20,954 bases of DNA from JAYWIG01 sp043789035 (GCA_043789035.1 JAYWIG010000015.1:1-20954), one strand, 5' to 3'. Numbered from the stretch's first letter, positions 1-8,608 are shown. The notes: generated by a model from the sequence alone, not told the origin. Numbers and translations are program-made.

Positions 1-8
1 CTCATTAG

Positions 9-944
9 ATGGATTCACGCCGCACACTTCAGCAAATTGATCTCTACCTTCTCACTGTGTTGCATCAATTATTAATTGAAAAGAATTTGTCGAAGGTTGC
101 AACAAGGTTAGAGTCAACCCAGCCTGCCATGAGTGCGGCCTTAAAGCGCTTACGCGATTTAACCGGAGATGAGTTGCTCGTCAAGTTTGGTCGAGAAATG
201 GTGCTGACCGAATTTGCCCAAAGCCTACTTGATCCGGTAACCGTTTTGCTCGAACAGTCGGAAAAGCTCTTCAGAAACGATCAGGTATTTAACCCTTTGA
301 CTACAGATAGAGCCTTTCGAATCGCAACTTCGGATTATCTCGATCCACTTTTTTTGCCGCGCCTCATTGTTGCTATCAAACGTGCCGCTCCGAATTCGCG
401 AATCGAAGTGCGATCACTTAACATGGATGTGGATTATCGAGAGCAGTTGGGTAATGGCACGATTGATCTAGTAGTGAGTAATTTATTGTCGCCGCCTGAA
501 GATTTGCATCGCGGGGTGCTGCTCAACGATGAAGTAGTTTGTCTGGTAGCAAAAGATCATCCATTGCTTCGAGGTGAGGCGACAATCGAGCGATACATTC
601 GTTCTGAGCATATTGCGCCAATGCCGGTTAGCCAAGGTACCGCTGGAGTGGTAGATGATTACTTGGCGAGCCAAAGTTTGCAGCGCAGCGTTAACGTGTA
701 TTGCCCGTACTTTAGTTTGATTCCCGCTATGGTTGCCGATTCGCTATTGGTGCTCACCACGGGCCGCCGTTTTTGTTCTAGATTCGTGCAAACATTACCA
801 GTTGAAATCGTTACCTGCCCAGTAAAGTTTCCCCCAATGACTTATTACACGTTGTGGCATGACAGAGTGCATCACTCAGATGCCCACAAATGGCTTCGCG
901 CTTTAGTGAAGCAAGTGGCTGGCGATTACCCTATCGTCGCCTAA
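9..944 (+). CDS. LysR-family transcriptional regulator
   Basis: A 311-residue protein of normal length for a LysR-type regulator. Residues about 11-70 form the winged helix-turn-helix (LSKVATRLESTQPAMSAALK, then a wing ending LTEFAQSLLDP). Residues about 100-300 form the two-lobed effector-binding domain (FRIATSDYLDPLFLPRL at its start). An in-frame TAG (bases 6-8) lies directly before the ATG, so the start cannot be further upstream. Its 3' end overlaps the convergent guaD by 42 bp. The target is not shown by the sequence. Purine genes around it (guaD, the importer, xdhAB) are the natural guess, and the palindrome at 7109-7133 a candidate site. A divergent gene left of the window is equally possible. 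The family assignment is firm; the regulon is inference. Confidence 0.93.
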   Translation: MDSRRTLQQIDLYLLTVLHQLLIEKNLSKVATRLESTQPAMSAALKRLRDLTGDELLVKFGREMVLTEFAQSLLDPVTVLLEQSEKLFRNDQVFNPLTTDRAFRIATSDYLDPLFLPRLIVAIKRAAPNSRIEVRSLNMDVDYREQLGNGTIDLVVSNLLSPPEDLHRGVLLNDEVVCLVAKDHPLLRGEATIERYIRSEHIAPMPVSQGTAGVVDDYLASQSLQRSVNVYCPYFSLIPAMVADSLLVLTTGRRFCSRFVQTLPVEIVTCPVKFPPMTYYTLWHDRVHHSDAHKWLRALVKQVAGDYPIVA

Positions 945-2189
945 AACAATCATCGCAAATAGCAGCTCCTCGATGGAGTTCGCTGTTTGGGTGCGTCGTG
1001 TGAGAAGTGGCGAAGACTGCGGGTCGAGCAATATCAGGTCAGCTTCAAGCCCTTCGCAAATATTTCCAACATAGGCTTCGAGCCCTAGCGCCTGGGCTGC
1101 CCCGGCAGTGTGGCTATGCCAAAGCGCTGATGGCTTTATTGTGTAATGCTTTTGTTGCGCGATGTAGTAGGCGGCCAGCATGGTTTTGAATGGTGAAAAT
1201 GACGTGCCACCACCCACATCGCTAGCCAGACCAAACAGATGTTGTGTTTTGCCCGCTTTGCTGAAGTCGAATGCGCCGCTGCCTAGAAATAAATTTGAGC
1301 TTGGGCAAACCGCTGCAGCGGTTTGAGTGTCAACTAACAATTGGCGATCTGCCTCATCTAGATGAATGCAATGGGCATAGATAGCTCGCTCGCGCATCAA
1401 GCCAAAATCGGCATAAACATTTAAGTAGCTTCGTGCCTTCGGGTAGAGTGCTTTAGCCCAAGCAATTTCATCGTCATTTTCAGCAACATGGCTTTGAATC
1501 CAAGTGCTGCGGTATCGCTTGGCAATTTCAGCAGCACCATGCATTTGCGCATCGCTGCAACCTGGGGCGAAACGAGGCGTGATGGCGTAGCCGAGCCGAG
1601 TATTTTCTTTATCATGCCAAGTGTTGATCAACGCTTCTGTTTCGATCAGGCTTTGCTCGGTAGAGTCTTTCACGCCATCAGGGCAGTGCCTGTCCATCAA
1701 ACATTTTCCTGTGATGAAGCGTAGCCCTCTGCGCTCTGCTTCAGTAAATGCAGCATCGACCGACGCTTTGTGCGAGGTGCTAAATGTCATCGCAGTGGTC
1801 ACGCCATTGCGGGCTAACTCATCGAAAAAAAAGTTAGCAACTTGTCCCGCGTATTCGATATCGTGAAAGCGAGCCTCATGTGGAAAGGTATAGTTTTCTA
1901 ACCATGGCAGCAAACCCTCGGCAGGTGAACCAATAACATCAAGTTGCGGGTAATGCACATGGCAATCGATAAACCCCGGCGCTAATAGTTTATTGGGAAA
2001 GTGCTTGAGCACCAGCGCGATCTGCGCCTGCTGTTCTGCGGATTGCTTCCTGAGTGTTTCTGCATACGCACCCAACGCAGTAATTTTTGCATGCTCATCA
2101 ATAAGCACCAAGGCATCGCGTTCGATATGCGCTTGCCCGTCTTTAAAGAAAAGCGTGTCCGCACGAAATGCTTTTTTGATGATGGTCAT
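903..2189 (-). CDS. guaD: Guanine deaminase
   Basis: A 428-residue amidohydrolase expected to hydrolyse guanine to xanthine plus ammonia in the cytoplasm. The zinc site is complete: PGFIDCHVHYPQ gives H77 and H79, SHVAEND gives H234, YAHCIHLDE gives H273, and SDVGGGTS gives D324. TPRFAPGCS (about 204-211), CPSSNLFLGSGAFD and the PQ after HVH are typical of guanine deaminases rather than other amidohydrolases. Length fits the family. The start has no clear Shine-Dalgarno sequence. The gene is the last on the minus strand of the purine locus and begins only about 28 bp after a rho-independent terminator, so it is either read through or has a promoter overlapping the terminator. Its product xanthine is the substrate of XdhAB encoded at 7172-10851. 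Confidence 0.95.
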   Translation of the reverse strand: MTIIKKAFRADTLFFKDGQAHIERDALVLIDEHAKITALGAYAETLRKQSAEQQAQIALVLKHFPNKLLAPGFIDCHVHYPQLDVIGSPAEGLLPWLENYTFPHEARFHDIEYAGQVANFFFDELARNGVTTAMTFSTSHKASVDAAFTEAERRGLRFITGKCLMDRHCPDGVKDSTEQSLIETEALINTWHDKENTRLGYAITPRFAPGCSDAQMHGAAEIAKRYRSTWIQSHVAENDDEIAWAKALYPKARSYLNVYADFGLMRERAIYAHCIHLDEADRQLLVDTQTAAAVCPSSNLFLGSGAFDFSKAGKTQHLFGLASDVGGGTSFSPFKTMLAAYYIAQQKHYTIKPSALWHSHTAGAAQALGLEAYVGNICEGLEADLILLDPQSSPLLTRRTQTANSIEELLFAMIVLGDDRVIASHLLH

Positions 2190-2216
2190 GGCTTGGTCTA
2201 TTTCAAATCTTTATAC

Positions 2217-2243
2217 AAAAAAAGCCGCTAAATCGCGGCTTTT
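2217..2243 (-). terminator. Rho-independent terminator after the BMP gene, upstream of guaD
   Basis: A perfect 9-bp stem (2220-2228 with 2235-2243) encloses a 6-nt loop. Read on the minus strand the stem is GC-rich at its loop side (GCCGC/GCGGC) and is followed by a run of seven T. It lies 20 bp past the stop of the binding-protein gene and ends about 28 bp before the guaD start. It should end most importer transcripts. Confidence 0.85.
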
Positions 2244-2262
2244 CTTTTGGGTGCAAGAGAGA

Positions 2263-3432
2263 TTACTTTTTCTCAGCAGGAATCTTACCGTCAACGCCCT
2301 TAACAAAGAACATCATTCCATCAAGGAATTTTTGTTCAGGCTTGGCGTCTTTGGCTAACTGCTCTTTGCCGTCTTGGCCAACGAGTGGGCCAGCGAATGG
2401 ATGGAGAGTTCCATCCATAATGGCTTTACGCTTTTCCATGACCAGCTTCTTAGTATCTTCTGATACTGAGCTGTTAAAAGAAACAATATCTACCAAGCCT
2501 TCTTTAGTGCCACCGAGGTAGGAACCGGTTTTCCAAGAGCCGTCCATCGCCGCTTTTACGGAATCAACATAGTATGGCCCCCAGTTAATGACTGATGAAG
2601 CTAAGTGCGCTTTTGGTGCAAATGAGCTCATGTCGCTGTCCCAACCGAAAGCAAATTTACCTTTGGCTTCAGCGGTTTGAACAACCGCGGTTGAGTCGGT
2701 GTTTTGAATCAGTACGTCGGCACCTTGAGCGATCAATGTTTCAGCCGCCTCTTTTTCTTTGCCCGGATCGAACCAAGAGTTAATCCACAAGATTTTCATG
2801 GTGGCTTTAGCGTTCACGCTTTGAGCACCGAGCAAAAATGCGTTGGCGTTACGTACAACTTCAGGAATAGGAATCGAACCGACGAAGCCGAGCTTGTTGC
2901 TCTTGGTGGTTTTACCTGCCAGAACACCTGCAAGGTAAGCGGTTTCATACATACGAACCTGATAAACGCGCATGTTGTCTGCTGTCTTAAAGCCTGTCGC
3001 GTGTTCGAACTTTACTTTTGGAAACTCTGGCGCCACTTTTAACATGCCGTCCATATAGCCGAACGAGGTTGCGAAGATCATGTCGTTACCTTGAGTGGCC
3101 AAATCGCGCACTACGCGTTCAGTATCTGCACCCTCTGGAACTTTTTCAGCAAACGATGTTTTGACTTTATCGCCGAACTCTTTTTCCACTGCCTTGCGGC
3201 CGATGTCATGGGCAAATGACCAGCCATGATCACCCACTGGGCCAACATAAACAAACGCGACCTTAAATGGGCCAGCAGGCTTGGCCGGCTCGGCAGGTTT
3301 CGCTTCGGCCGGGGCTTCAGCTTTGGGCGCTGGCTTAGCTTCTTCTTTTTGACTGCAAGCACCGAGGCCTAGTGCTGCGACAAGGCCAACAATGGCACTT
3401 GAGTAAGCGAGTAACGTACGACGTTGGGACAT
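2263..3432 (-). CDS. BMP-family ABC transporter substrate-binding lipoprotein (nucleoside/purine)
   Basis: A 389-residue binding protein of the Bmp/Med/PnrA family. These proteins bind purine nucleosides or related compounds for an ABC importer. The N-terminus has RR, a hydrophobic stretch and the lipobox LGLGAC, with the lipidated cysteine at residue 26. Residues about 29-53 are a Lys/Pro/Ala/Glu-rich linker. The ligand domain starts at FKVAFVYVGPVGDHGWS (about 55) and contains GFVGSIPIPEVVRNANAF and GWDSDMSSFAPKAHLAS, both typical of the family. A good Shine-Dalgarno sequence (AGGAG, 3441-3445) sits 8 bp before ATG. It is the last gene of the importer cluster, 86 bp after the second permease and before a strong terminator. 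The purine ligand is inferred from guaD and xdhAB; the family also includes binders of other small molecules. Confidence 0.9.
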   Translation of the reverse strand: MSQRRTLLAYSSAIVGLVAALGLGACSQKEEAKPAPKAEAPAEAKPAEPAKPAGPFKVAFVYVGPVGDHGWSFAHDIGRKAVEKEFGDKVKTSFAEKVPEGADTERVVRDLATQGNDMIFATSFGYMDGMLKVAPEFPKVKFEHATGFKTADNMRVYQVRMYETAYLAGVLAGKTTKSNKLGFVGSIPIPEVVRNANAFLLGAQSVNAKATMKILWINSWFDPGKEKEAAETLIAQGADVLIQNTDSTAVVQTAEAKGKFAFGWDSDMSSFAPKAHLASSVINWGPYYVDSVKAAMDGSWKTGSYLGGTKEGLVDIVSFNSSVSEDTKKLVMEKRKAIMDGTLHPFAGPLVGQDGKEQLAKDAKPEQKFLDGMMFFVKGVDGKIPAEKK

Positions 3433-3458
3433 TAATGTTTCTCCTGACTAAAAAATCG

Positions 3459-3464
3459 ATTATA
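3459..3464 (-). promoter_or_regulatory. Possible internal promoter for the binding-protein gene
   Basis: The 86-bp gap before the binding-protein gene contains a perfect TATAAT on the minus strand. A start about 7 nt on would give a leader near 20 nt carrying the AGGAG ribosome site. No good -35 hexamer is seen at 16-18 bp, so the call is tentative. A separate promoter would fit the need for excess binding protein over membrane subunits. Confidence 0.35.
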
Positions 3465-3518
3465 GAACTTAGGTTTGTTGCTTTGCTTTTTCCCAGGCAA
3501 CTTCGGGGATTAAATTCT

Positions 3519-4430
3519 TTACGGTTTAAATGCCTTGCCTAAGGACGCGGGCATGTTTAATCGTATCCATTCAGGGTTTCGCGAAATCAAGACCAGCACC
3601 ACGATGGTGCCAGCATACGGCAACATTGCGAGGAATTGAGAAGGTATAGCAATTCCCATGCCTTGTAGATGAAATTGCATAATCGTCACGCCACCGAAAA
3701 GTAGTGACCCCACTAATACACGCATAGGTTGCCATGTGGCAAAGGTGGTGAGCGCCAGGGCGATCCACCCGCGTCCGGAGATCATGCCCTCCACCCACAT
3801 GGGCGTATAAACCACTGACATAAACGCTCCAGCCAAGCCGCAGCAGGCACCACCAAAAAGCACGGCGTAAAAGCGGATGGTTCGAACTTTGTAACCAAGC
3901 GCGTGAGCCGATTCGGGCGACTCACCAATTGAACGCAGAATTAAGCCTGAGCGGGTTTTGAACAAGAACCATGAAACACACGCCACAAGAATGAAGGCGC
4001 CATATACAATCGGGTGGAACTTAAAAAAAGCCTCGCCAAAAAATGGCAGCTCGCTCATTCCAAAGTAATCGAAGCGTTTAAGCACGATGCTTTTACCGAC
4101 ATACCCTTGGCCAAGGAATGCTGACAAGCCAGTGCCAAAGATTGATAGGGCTAAGCCGGTGGCAACTTGGTTTGTCGTTAGGAAAATCGTCATCACGCCG
4201 AATAAGGCTGCGGCCATCATCCCGGCAAGCGCACCACCCAGGAAAGCCAAAGTCACACTTTGAGTTTCGATGCCCACTGCAAAACCTGCAACCGCAGCAA
4301 GCAGCATCATGCCTTCAGCACCCAAGTTAAGTACACCTGCACGTTCATTAATGAGCAGGCCGATTGCCGCCAGTAGTAGAGGTGCGGCAGAGCTTATCGA
4401 GCTGCCAATAATCGATGCAATCAATTCCAT
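3519..4430 (-). CDS. ABC transporter permease, BMP/Nup-type importer (second permease)
   Basis: A 303-residue, strongly hydrophobic membrane protein with several predicted transmembrane helices. The family mark is NERAGVLNLGAEGMML at residues 28-43, the conserved segment of permeases that partner BMP-type binding proteins (compare YufQ/NupC-like proteins). Further signature stretches are LTTNQVATGLALSIFGTGLSAF (about 84-105) and MISGRGWIALAL (about 216-227). Its ATG overlaps the 3' end of the upstream permease by 10 bp, indicating translational coupling in one transcript with the ATPase and first permease. It would form a heterodimeric channel with the product of 4421-5500. Confidence 0.92.
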   Translation of the reverse strand: MELIASIIGSSISSAAPLLLAAIGLLINERAGVLNLGAEGMMLLAAVAGFAVGIETQSVTLAFLGGALAGMMAAALFGVMTIFLTTNQVATGLALSIFGTGLSAFLGQGYVGKSIVLKRFDYFGMSELPFFGEAFFKFHPIVYGAFILVACVSWFLFKTRSGLILRSIGESPESAHALGYKVRTIRFYAVLFGGACCGLAGAFMSVVYTPMWVEGMISGRGWIALALTTFATWQPMRVLVGSLLFGGVTIMQFHLQGMGIAIPSQFLAMLPYAGTIVVLVLISRNPEWIRLNMPASLGKAFKP

Positions 4431-5500
4431 CTTTTATTGCCCCATGCAAGTCGATATTCAATTAGGGTGTCGCACAACAAAAGAAAAAACAGTAGAGCGC
4501 CTTGGAAAATGCCCGTAATAGACGAAGGTAACCCAATTCTCGATTGAGAGTACTCACCACCAATATAAAAAATTGACATGATGATTGCCCCCGCAATCAC
4601 ACCAATCGGATGCAAGCGACCTACCCAGGCTACGATAATGGCCGCAAAGCCGTAACCGGGAGATACATACGGTAGCACTTGGCCAATCGGCCCCATGACT
4701 TCCATCGCGCCCGCAAGCCCAGCGAGTGCGCCACAGGTGAGTAAAGATAACCAAAGCGCCGAACGCGCAGAAAAGCCGGCGTAGGTTACTGCTTTGGGGG
4801 CAATGCCACCGACTTGTAACTTAAAGCCCGTAAAGCTCTTGAAAACAAAAAATGCGCCTGCAAAAGCACTGAGCAATGCAATTAAGAAGCCCCAATGCAG
4901 ACGCGTTCCTGGAATTAAAAACCCAAGTAGATATTCTTTCGAAAACACTTTGCTTTGTGGGAAGTTATAGCCCTGCGGGTCACGCAATGGCCCTGTGACG
5001 CAGTAGATCAGTAAAAGACCTGCAATGTAAGTCAGCATTAGGGAGACCAAAATTTCATTGGCATTAAATTTGTCTTTCAGCCATGCCGTAATCGCAGCCC
5101 AAAACATACCGCCCGCCACACCTGCGGTTAACCCGAGCACCATCACTATTGGGCCAGCCAGTGGCTTACTCGGAACATCGAAAGCTAATACGGTGGCACC
5201 CGCACAAATCGCACCCATGACGAGTTGGCCTTCCGCACCGATGTTCCACACGTTGGCTCGGTAGCAAATGGCCAAGCCAACGCCACACAAAATCAGTGGA
5301 ATCGACTTTAACAGCACCTCAGAAATACTTTTGAAATTGCTGATTGGGTCGATTAAGAAAACCCCAATGGCACGTGCCGGGTCTTTACCGAGAAAGGTGA
5401 ACAGTGCGATGCCAAAAACAATGGTTAACGCTAATGCCAGCACCGGTGAGCCGTAACTCCAAGCTGTCGATGGTGCGGCTCGTTGTTCAATTCGCAACAT
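4421..5500 (-). CDS. ABC transporter permease, BMP/Nup-type importer (first permease)
   Basis: A 359-residue hydrophobic inner-membrane protein. RANVWNIGAEGQLVMGA (about 81-97) is the counterpart of the GVLNLGAEGMM motif in the partner permease and is diagnostic for the family (compare YufP/NupB-like proteins). The first helix begins near residue 18 after a short cytoplasmic N-terminus, and YVSPGYGFAAIIVAWVGRLHP lies near the C-terminal third. The start overlaps the ATPase stop by 14 bp and the end overlaps the next permease by 10 bp, so the three genes are tightly coupled. The substrate is inferred to be purine nucleosides or bases from the neighbouring catabolic genes. Confidence 0.92.
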   Translation of the reverse strand: MLRIEQRAAPSTAWSYGSPVLALALTIVFGIALFTFLGKDPARAIGVFLIDPISNFKSISEVLLKSIPLILCGVGLAICYRANVWNIGAEGQLVMGAICAGATVLAFDVPSKPLAGPIVMVLGLTAGVAGGMFWAAITAWLKDKFNANEILVSLMLTYIAGLLLIYCVTGPLRDPQGYNFPQSKVFSKEYLLGFLIPGTRLHWGFLIALLSAFAGAFFVFKSFTGFKLQVGGIAPKAVTYAGFSARSALWLSLLTCGALAGLAGAMEVMGPIGQVLPYVSPGYGFAAIIVAWVGRLHPIGVIAGAIIMSIFYIGGEYSQSRIGLPSSITGIFQGALLFFLLLCDTLIEYRLAWGNKRWN

Positions 5501-7061
5501 GGGAGCCTTCGTCTTTTGTGGCCCACAAACCGCTCATCCACAGCCCAATCTTCTCAACGGTTGCATCGTTCGTGTTCATTGATGGCGATACTTTTCCTTG
5601 CGCAATCACTATGAGGCGGTCAGAAATTTCGAACAACTCATCGACTTCTTCTGATACCACTAAGATGGCGCAACCTCTGTCTCTAAGGGCTAATATTTCG
5701 CCCCGAATTTGCGCCGCTGCGCCAATATCGACACCCCAAGTGGGTTGTGAAATAAGCAGCACGGTCGGTTCTCGTAAAAGCTCCCGGCCAACAATATATT
5801 TTTGCAAATTACCGCCTGAAAGGCTCTTTGCCAAGGCATGCCCGTTGGGTGCCTTTACCTTAAAGCTCTGGATGATTTGCGATGCGAGGGTTTGCATGGC
5901 TGCTGAATTAATGACATTGCCAACCATTGCCCAGTGGTTGACAAGTGGCGCGGTTTGATGCGTTAGCAAGGTGTTGTCTGCCAAACTCATGCTAGGTACT
6001 GCGCCGCGGCCTAAGCGCTCCTCCGGAATAAAGCCTAAGCCCAATTGGCGCCGTTGCTGGGCGTTCAAGAGGCCGACCGCTTTGCCCGAGACTGTGACTG
6101 CATTAGCTTGCGCAGCAGTTAGCAAATACTCGCCAGAAAGTGCTGCCATCAATTCTTGCTGGCCATTGCCAGAAATGCCCGCTAAACCAACGATTTCACC
6201 GGCATGTACTTTAAAGTCGATATTTTGCAAGGCAGTGCCGAAAGTATGTTGCTTTGCCAAGCTCAGCCCCGAAACTTCCAAGAGTACAGGCGCGTTAGTT
6301 GGAAGGGCGCGATGAGCGTCATGTCGCTTTGGTGCCTCGCCAATCATCATTCGCGAAAGCGATTCTTCGGTTTCTTGTCTTGGGTCGCATACCCCCGTAA
6401 CTTTACCGCCCCTCATCACAGTCGCCTTGTGGCACAGTGCCTTGATCTCATCGAGTTTGTGGCTAATGTACAAAATGCTACAACCCTCAGCAGCGAGTTT
6501 GCGCAAGGTAACAAACAACTTTTCAACTGCCTGCGGCGTTAGCACCGAGGTTGGCTCGTCGAGAATCAGTAATTTTGGGTTGCTGAGCAAAGCACGAATA
6601 ATTTCTACCCTTTGGCGCTCGCCCACACTCAAGGTATGAACCGCTTGTTTGGGGTCGACGGGCAGGCCGTAAGTTTGCCCAAGTGCCTGAATACGCTGTG
6701 CGATACCACCGGCTTGCGCTCGCATAGGGGCGAGTTCAGCTGGGGAAAGGCCCAGCACAATATTCTCCTCTACGGTGAGAGTGTCGAATAGCGAAAAGTG
6801 CTGAAACACCATTGAAATGCCAAGTTGTTTGGCGGCTTGCGGGTTTGAAATTATTTGAGCCGTTAGATTGTCATTCCAAAAAATCTCGCCAGCGTCGGGC
6901 CGAACTGCACCGAAAATGATTTTCATTAAGGTGCTCTTACCCGCACCATTCTCGCCAAGCACCGCATGGATTTCACCAGCTTCAACCGTTAAGTCAACGG
7001 CGTCATTTGCGACAACCGCTGGGTATTTCTTCGTAATATTTTTGAGCGTGATTCGTGGCAT
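5487..7061 (-). CDS. ABC transporter ATP-binding protein with two ATPase domains (BMP/Nup-type importer)
   Basis: A tandem ATPase that powers the importer. From the chosen ATG (MPRITLKN) it is 524 residues. The first domain is complete: Walker A GENGAGKST (36-44), signature LSVGERQ (144-150), Walker B LLILDEPTS (164-172) and switch histidine in ISHKLDE. The second is degenerate as usual in this family: GISGNGQQEL in place of Walker A, signature LSGGNLQ (414-420), and SQPTWGVD in place of DEPT (438-441). So only the first site is expected to hydrolyse ATP well. Two other ATGs lie upstream (7067 and 7109). The 7109 start would put the coding region through the palindrome and the xdh promoter region, so 7061 or 7067 is preferred. 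First gene of the importer operon, divergent from xdhA. Confidence 0.92.
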   Translation of the reverse strand: MPRITLKNITKKYPAVVANDAVDLTVEAGEIHAVLGENGAGKSTLMKIIFGAVRPDAGEIFWNDNLTAQIISNPQAAKQLGISMVFQHFSLFDTLTVEENIVLGLSPAELAPMRAQAGGIAQRIQALGQTYGLPVDPKQAVHTLSVGERQRVEIIRALLSNPKLLILDEPTSVLTPQAVEKLFVTLRKLAAEGCSILYISHKLDEIKALCHKATVMRGGKVTGVCDPRQETEESLSRMMIGEAPKRHDAHRALPTNAPVLLEVSGLSLAKQHTFGTALQNIDFKVHAGEIVGLAGISGNGQQELMAALSGEYLLTAAQANAVTVSGKAVGLLNAQQRRQLGLGFIPEERLGRGAVPSMSLADNTLLTHQTAPLVNHWAMVGNVINSAAMQTLASQIIQSFKVKAPNGHALAKSLSGGNLQKYIVGRELLREPTVLLISQPTWGVDIGAAAQIRGEILALRDRGCAILVVSEEVDELFEISDRLIVIAQGKVSPSMNTNDATVEKIGLWMSGLWATKDEGSHVAN

Positions 7062-7108
7062 ACACATAAGTGTATTCGTAAACTTACAATAGACACTTGG
7101 CGCGCGCA

Positions 7109-7133
7109 TATAACAATGCTTATGCTTGTTATA
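7109..7133. promoter_or_regulatory. Palindromic operator between the importer and xdh operons
   Basis: A perfect inverted repeat TATAACAA-N9-TTGTTATA is centred at 7121 in the short gap between the ATPase start (7061) and the xdhA start (7172). On the minus strand the left arm supplies TTGTTA, which is followed 17 bp later by TCTATT (7093-7088), a plausible -35/-10 pair for the importer. A regulator bound here could control both operons. The size would suit a LysR-type or other dimeric regulator; which protein binds is not shown. Confidence 0.65.
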
Positions 7134-7171
7134 GCGATGGTTTTTTTCAACCGTACAGTATGCTTTGGCGT

Positions 7172-8608
7172 ATGAGTAAAAAGATTAGTTTTGTATTAAA
7201 AGGCAAGGTGGTTGAAGAATGCCCGCCCGCCACCCTAACGGTGTTAGATTACCTTCGTGAACAAGCCCACCTAACGGGCACCAAAGAAGGCTGTGGCCAG
7301 GGCGATTGTGGTGCTTGCACAGTTGGTATCGCAAAGCTGGGCGCCAACGGTGAGCTTGAATATTCGCCGACCAATAGCTGCATTCGGTTTTTAAGTTCCC
7401 TGGATGGTGCGGCCGTCATTACCGTGGAAGATCTGGATCAATCGCACCCGGCGCAAAAAGCGATGGTGGAGTGCCACGCATCTCAGTGTGGTTTTTGTAC
7501 GCCAGGCTTTGTGATGTCGCTAGCGGTTGCCCATGAGCGGCAATGCGGCCAAGAATTGAGCAGAGAGCAGGTGGGTGATGCCATATCGGGCAACTTATGC
7601 CGTTGTACCGGCTACAGGCCAATTGTTGAAGCAGGTATGAACATGGCGGACTATGTTTCATCGCAGAATATACCAGTAAAGCAATGGTGGCACCCGGAAC
7701 AATTGCTGCCTAAGCTACAAGGTATTCAACCGTCGAAGTCGCTAGAAAGCCTCCTAATTGACCGCGCACGGAACCCGGATGCACAGGTGATAGCTGGCTG
7801 CACTGATGTCGGTCTTTGGGTGACCAAGCAGCACCAACATTTTTCGCAAACTATCGATGTCACCGAGGTTGCAGAGTTGCATGAAATCGAGTTGATGAGT
7901 GATCAAATGACAATTGGTTGCGCGGCGAATTTAGAGCGATCTTTCGATGCATTAGCCCAATGGAGTGGGCTGGCAAGTGCTGGCAATCAAAAAGTCGTGC
8001 ATGGCTTTGCTCATCGTTTTGCGGGTAAACCGATTCGTAGTACCGGTACGTTGGGCGGCAACGTTGCCAATGGTTCTTCGATTGGCGATTCGATGCCACT
8101 CTTATTGGCGATGGGTGCTAGCGTTCGACTTCAAAGTGTTGATTCGCAGCATGACATGGCAATAGAGGATTTTTACCTCGGCTATCGCAAGACAGCGTTG
8201 GCGGCCGACGAGATATTGACGCATGTTTTAGTACCCGCACAGCCGGCTGGTTCGCGGTTATTTGCCTACAAAGTTTCGAAACGTTTTGAAGATGATATTT
8301 CTGCCGTATGTTTGGTTGCACGGCTGACGATTGTGGGCGTTAAGATCACCCAGGCTCGGCTTGGTGTTGGCGGTATGGCGGCAACGCCGAAACGCGCTTA
8401 TGCAACGGAGCAGGCATTAGAGGGGAAGGCCGCTGAGTTAGCGACTTTTTCACAAGTGCGCGTAGTGCTCAACTCAGAGTTCGCACCGCTATCAGACATG
8501 CGGGCATCGGCGCAATATCGAACTGCGGTGTTGAGTAATTTACTGCTCAAAGTGTTTCGTGATCTAGAAGGTTTGCATGTCACTTCGGTATTAGAGGTGT
8601 CTATATGA
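7172..8608 (+). CDS. xdhA: Xanthine dehydrogenase small subunit (2Fe-2S and FAD domains)
   Basis: A 478-residue electron-transfer subunit. The first 2Fe-2S cluster is bound by C41, C46, C49 and C70 (EGCGQGDCGACT). The second is bound by C106, C109, C143 and C145 (CGFCTPGF, NLCRCTGYRP). The FAD domain begins near residue 165, with VIAGCTDVGLWV and IRSTGTLGGNVANGSSIGDS, followed by the CO-dehydrogenase flavoprotein C-terminal domain. The start at MSKKISFVLKG was chosen because family members begin close to this strand; ATG at 7160 and GTG/ATG-like starts to 7097 would add a tail unlike the family and cross the palindrome. The stop overlaps the xdhB ATG by 4 bp (ATGA). It passes electrons from the molybdenum subunit to NAD+. 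Confidence 0.95.
   Translation: MSKKISFVLKGKVVEECPPATLTVLDYLREQAHLTGTKEGCGQGDCGACTVGIAKLGANGELEYSPTNSCIRFLSSLDGAAVITVEDLDQSHPAQKAMVECHASQCGFCTPGFVMSLAVAHERQCGQELSREQVGDAISGNLCRCTGYRPIVEAGMNMADYVSSQNIPVKQWWHPEQLLPKLQGIQPSKSLESLLIDRARNPDAQVIAGCTDVGLWVTKQHQHFSQTIDVTEVAELHEIELMSDQMTIGCAANLERSFDALAQWSGLASAGNQKVVHGFAHRFAGKPIRSTGTLGGNVANGSSIGDSMPLLLAMGASVRLQSVDSQHDMAIEDFYLGYRKTALAADEILTHVLVPAQPAGSRLFAYKVSKRFEDDISAVCLVARLTIVGVKITQARLGVGGMAATPKRAYATEQALEGKAAELATFSQVRVVLNSEFAPLSDMRASAQYRTAVLSNLLLKVFRDLEGLHVTSVLEVSI

Noticed and set aside
903..944. 42-bp overlap of LysR and guaD ends as a possible frameshift or misassembly
   Set aside because: Both proteins have normal length and plausible C-termini; convergent overlaps of this size are common.
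6100..6200. Degenerate Walker motifs in the second ATPase domain as a sign of decay
   Set aside because: The second domain of this transporter family is generally degenerate in this way, and the rest of the domain is intact.
7062..7109. Longer N-terminus for the ABC ATPase starting at 7109
   Set aside because: The added residues do not resemble the family, and the frame would run through the proposed operator and promoter. The start at 7061 (or 7067) begins the usual ATPase strand.
7109..7133. Purine riboswitch upstream of xdhA or the importer
   Set aside because: The leader is too short and lacks the conserved junction and loop sequences; a DNA operator explains the symmetry better.
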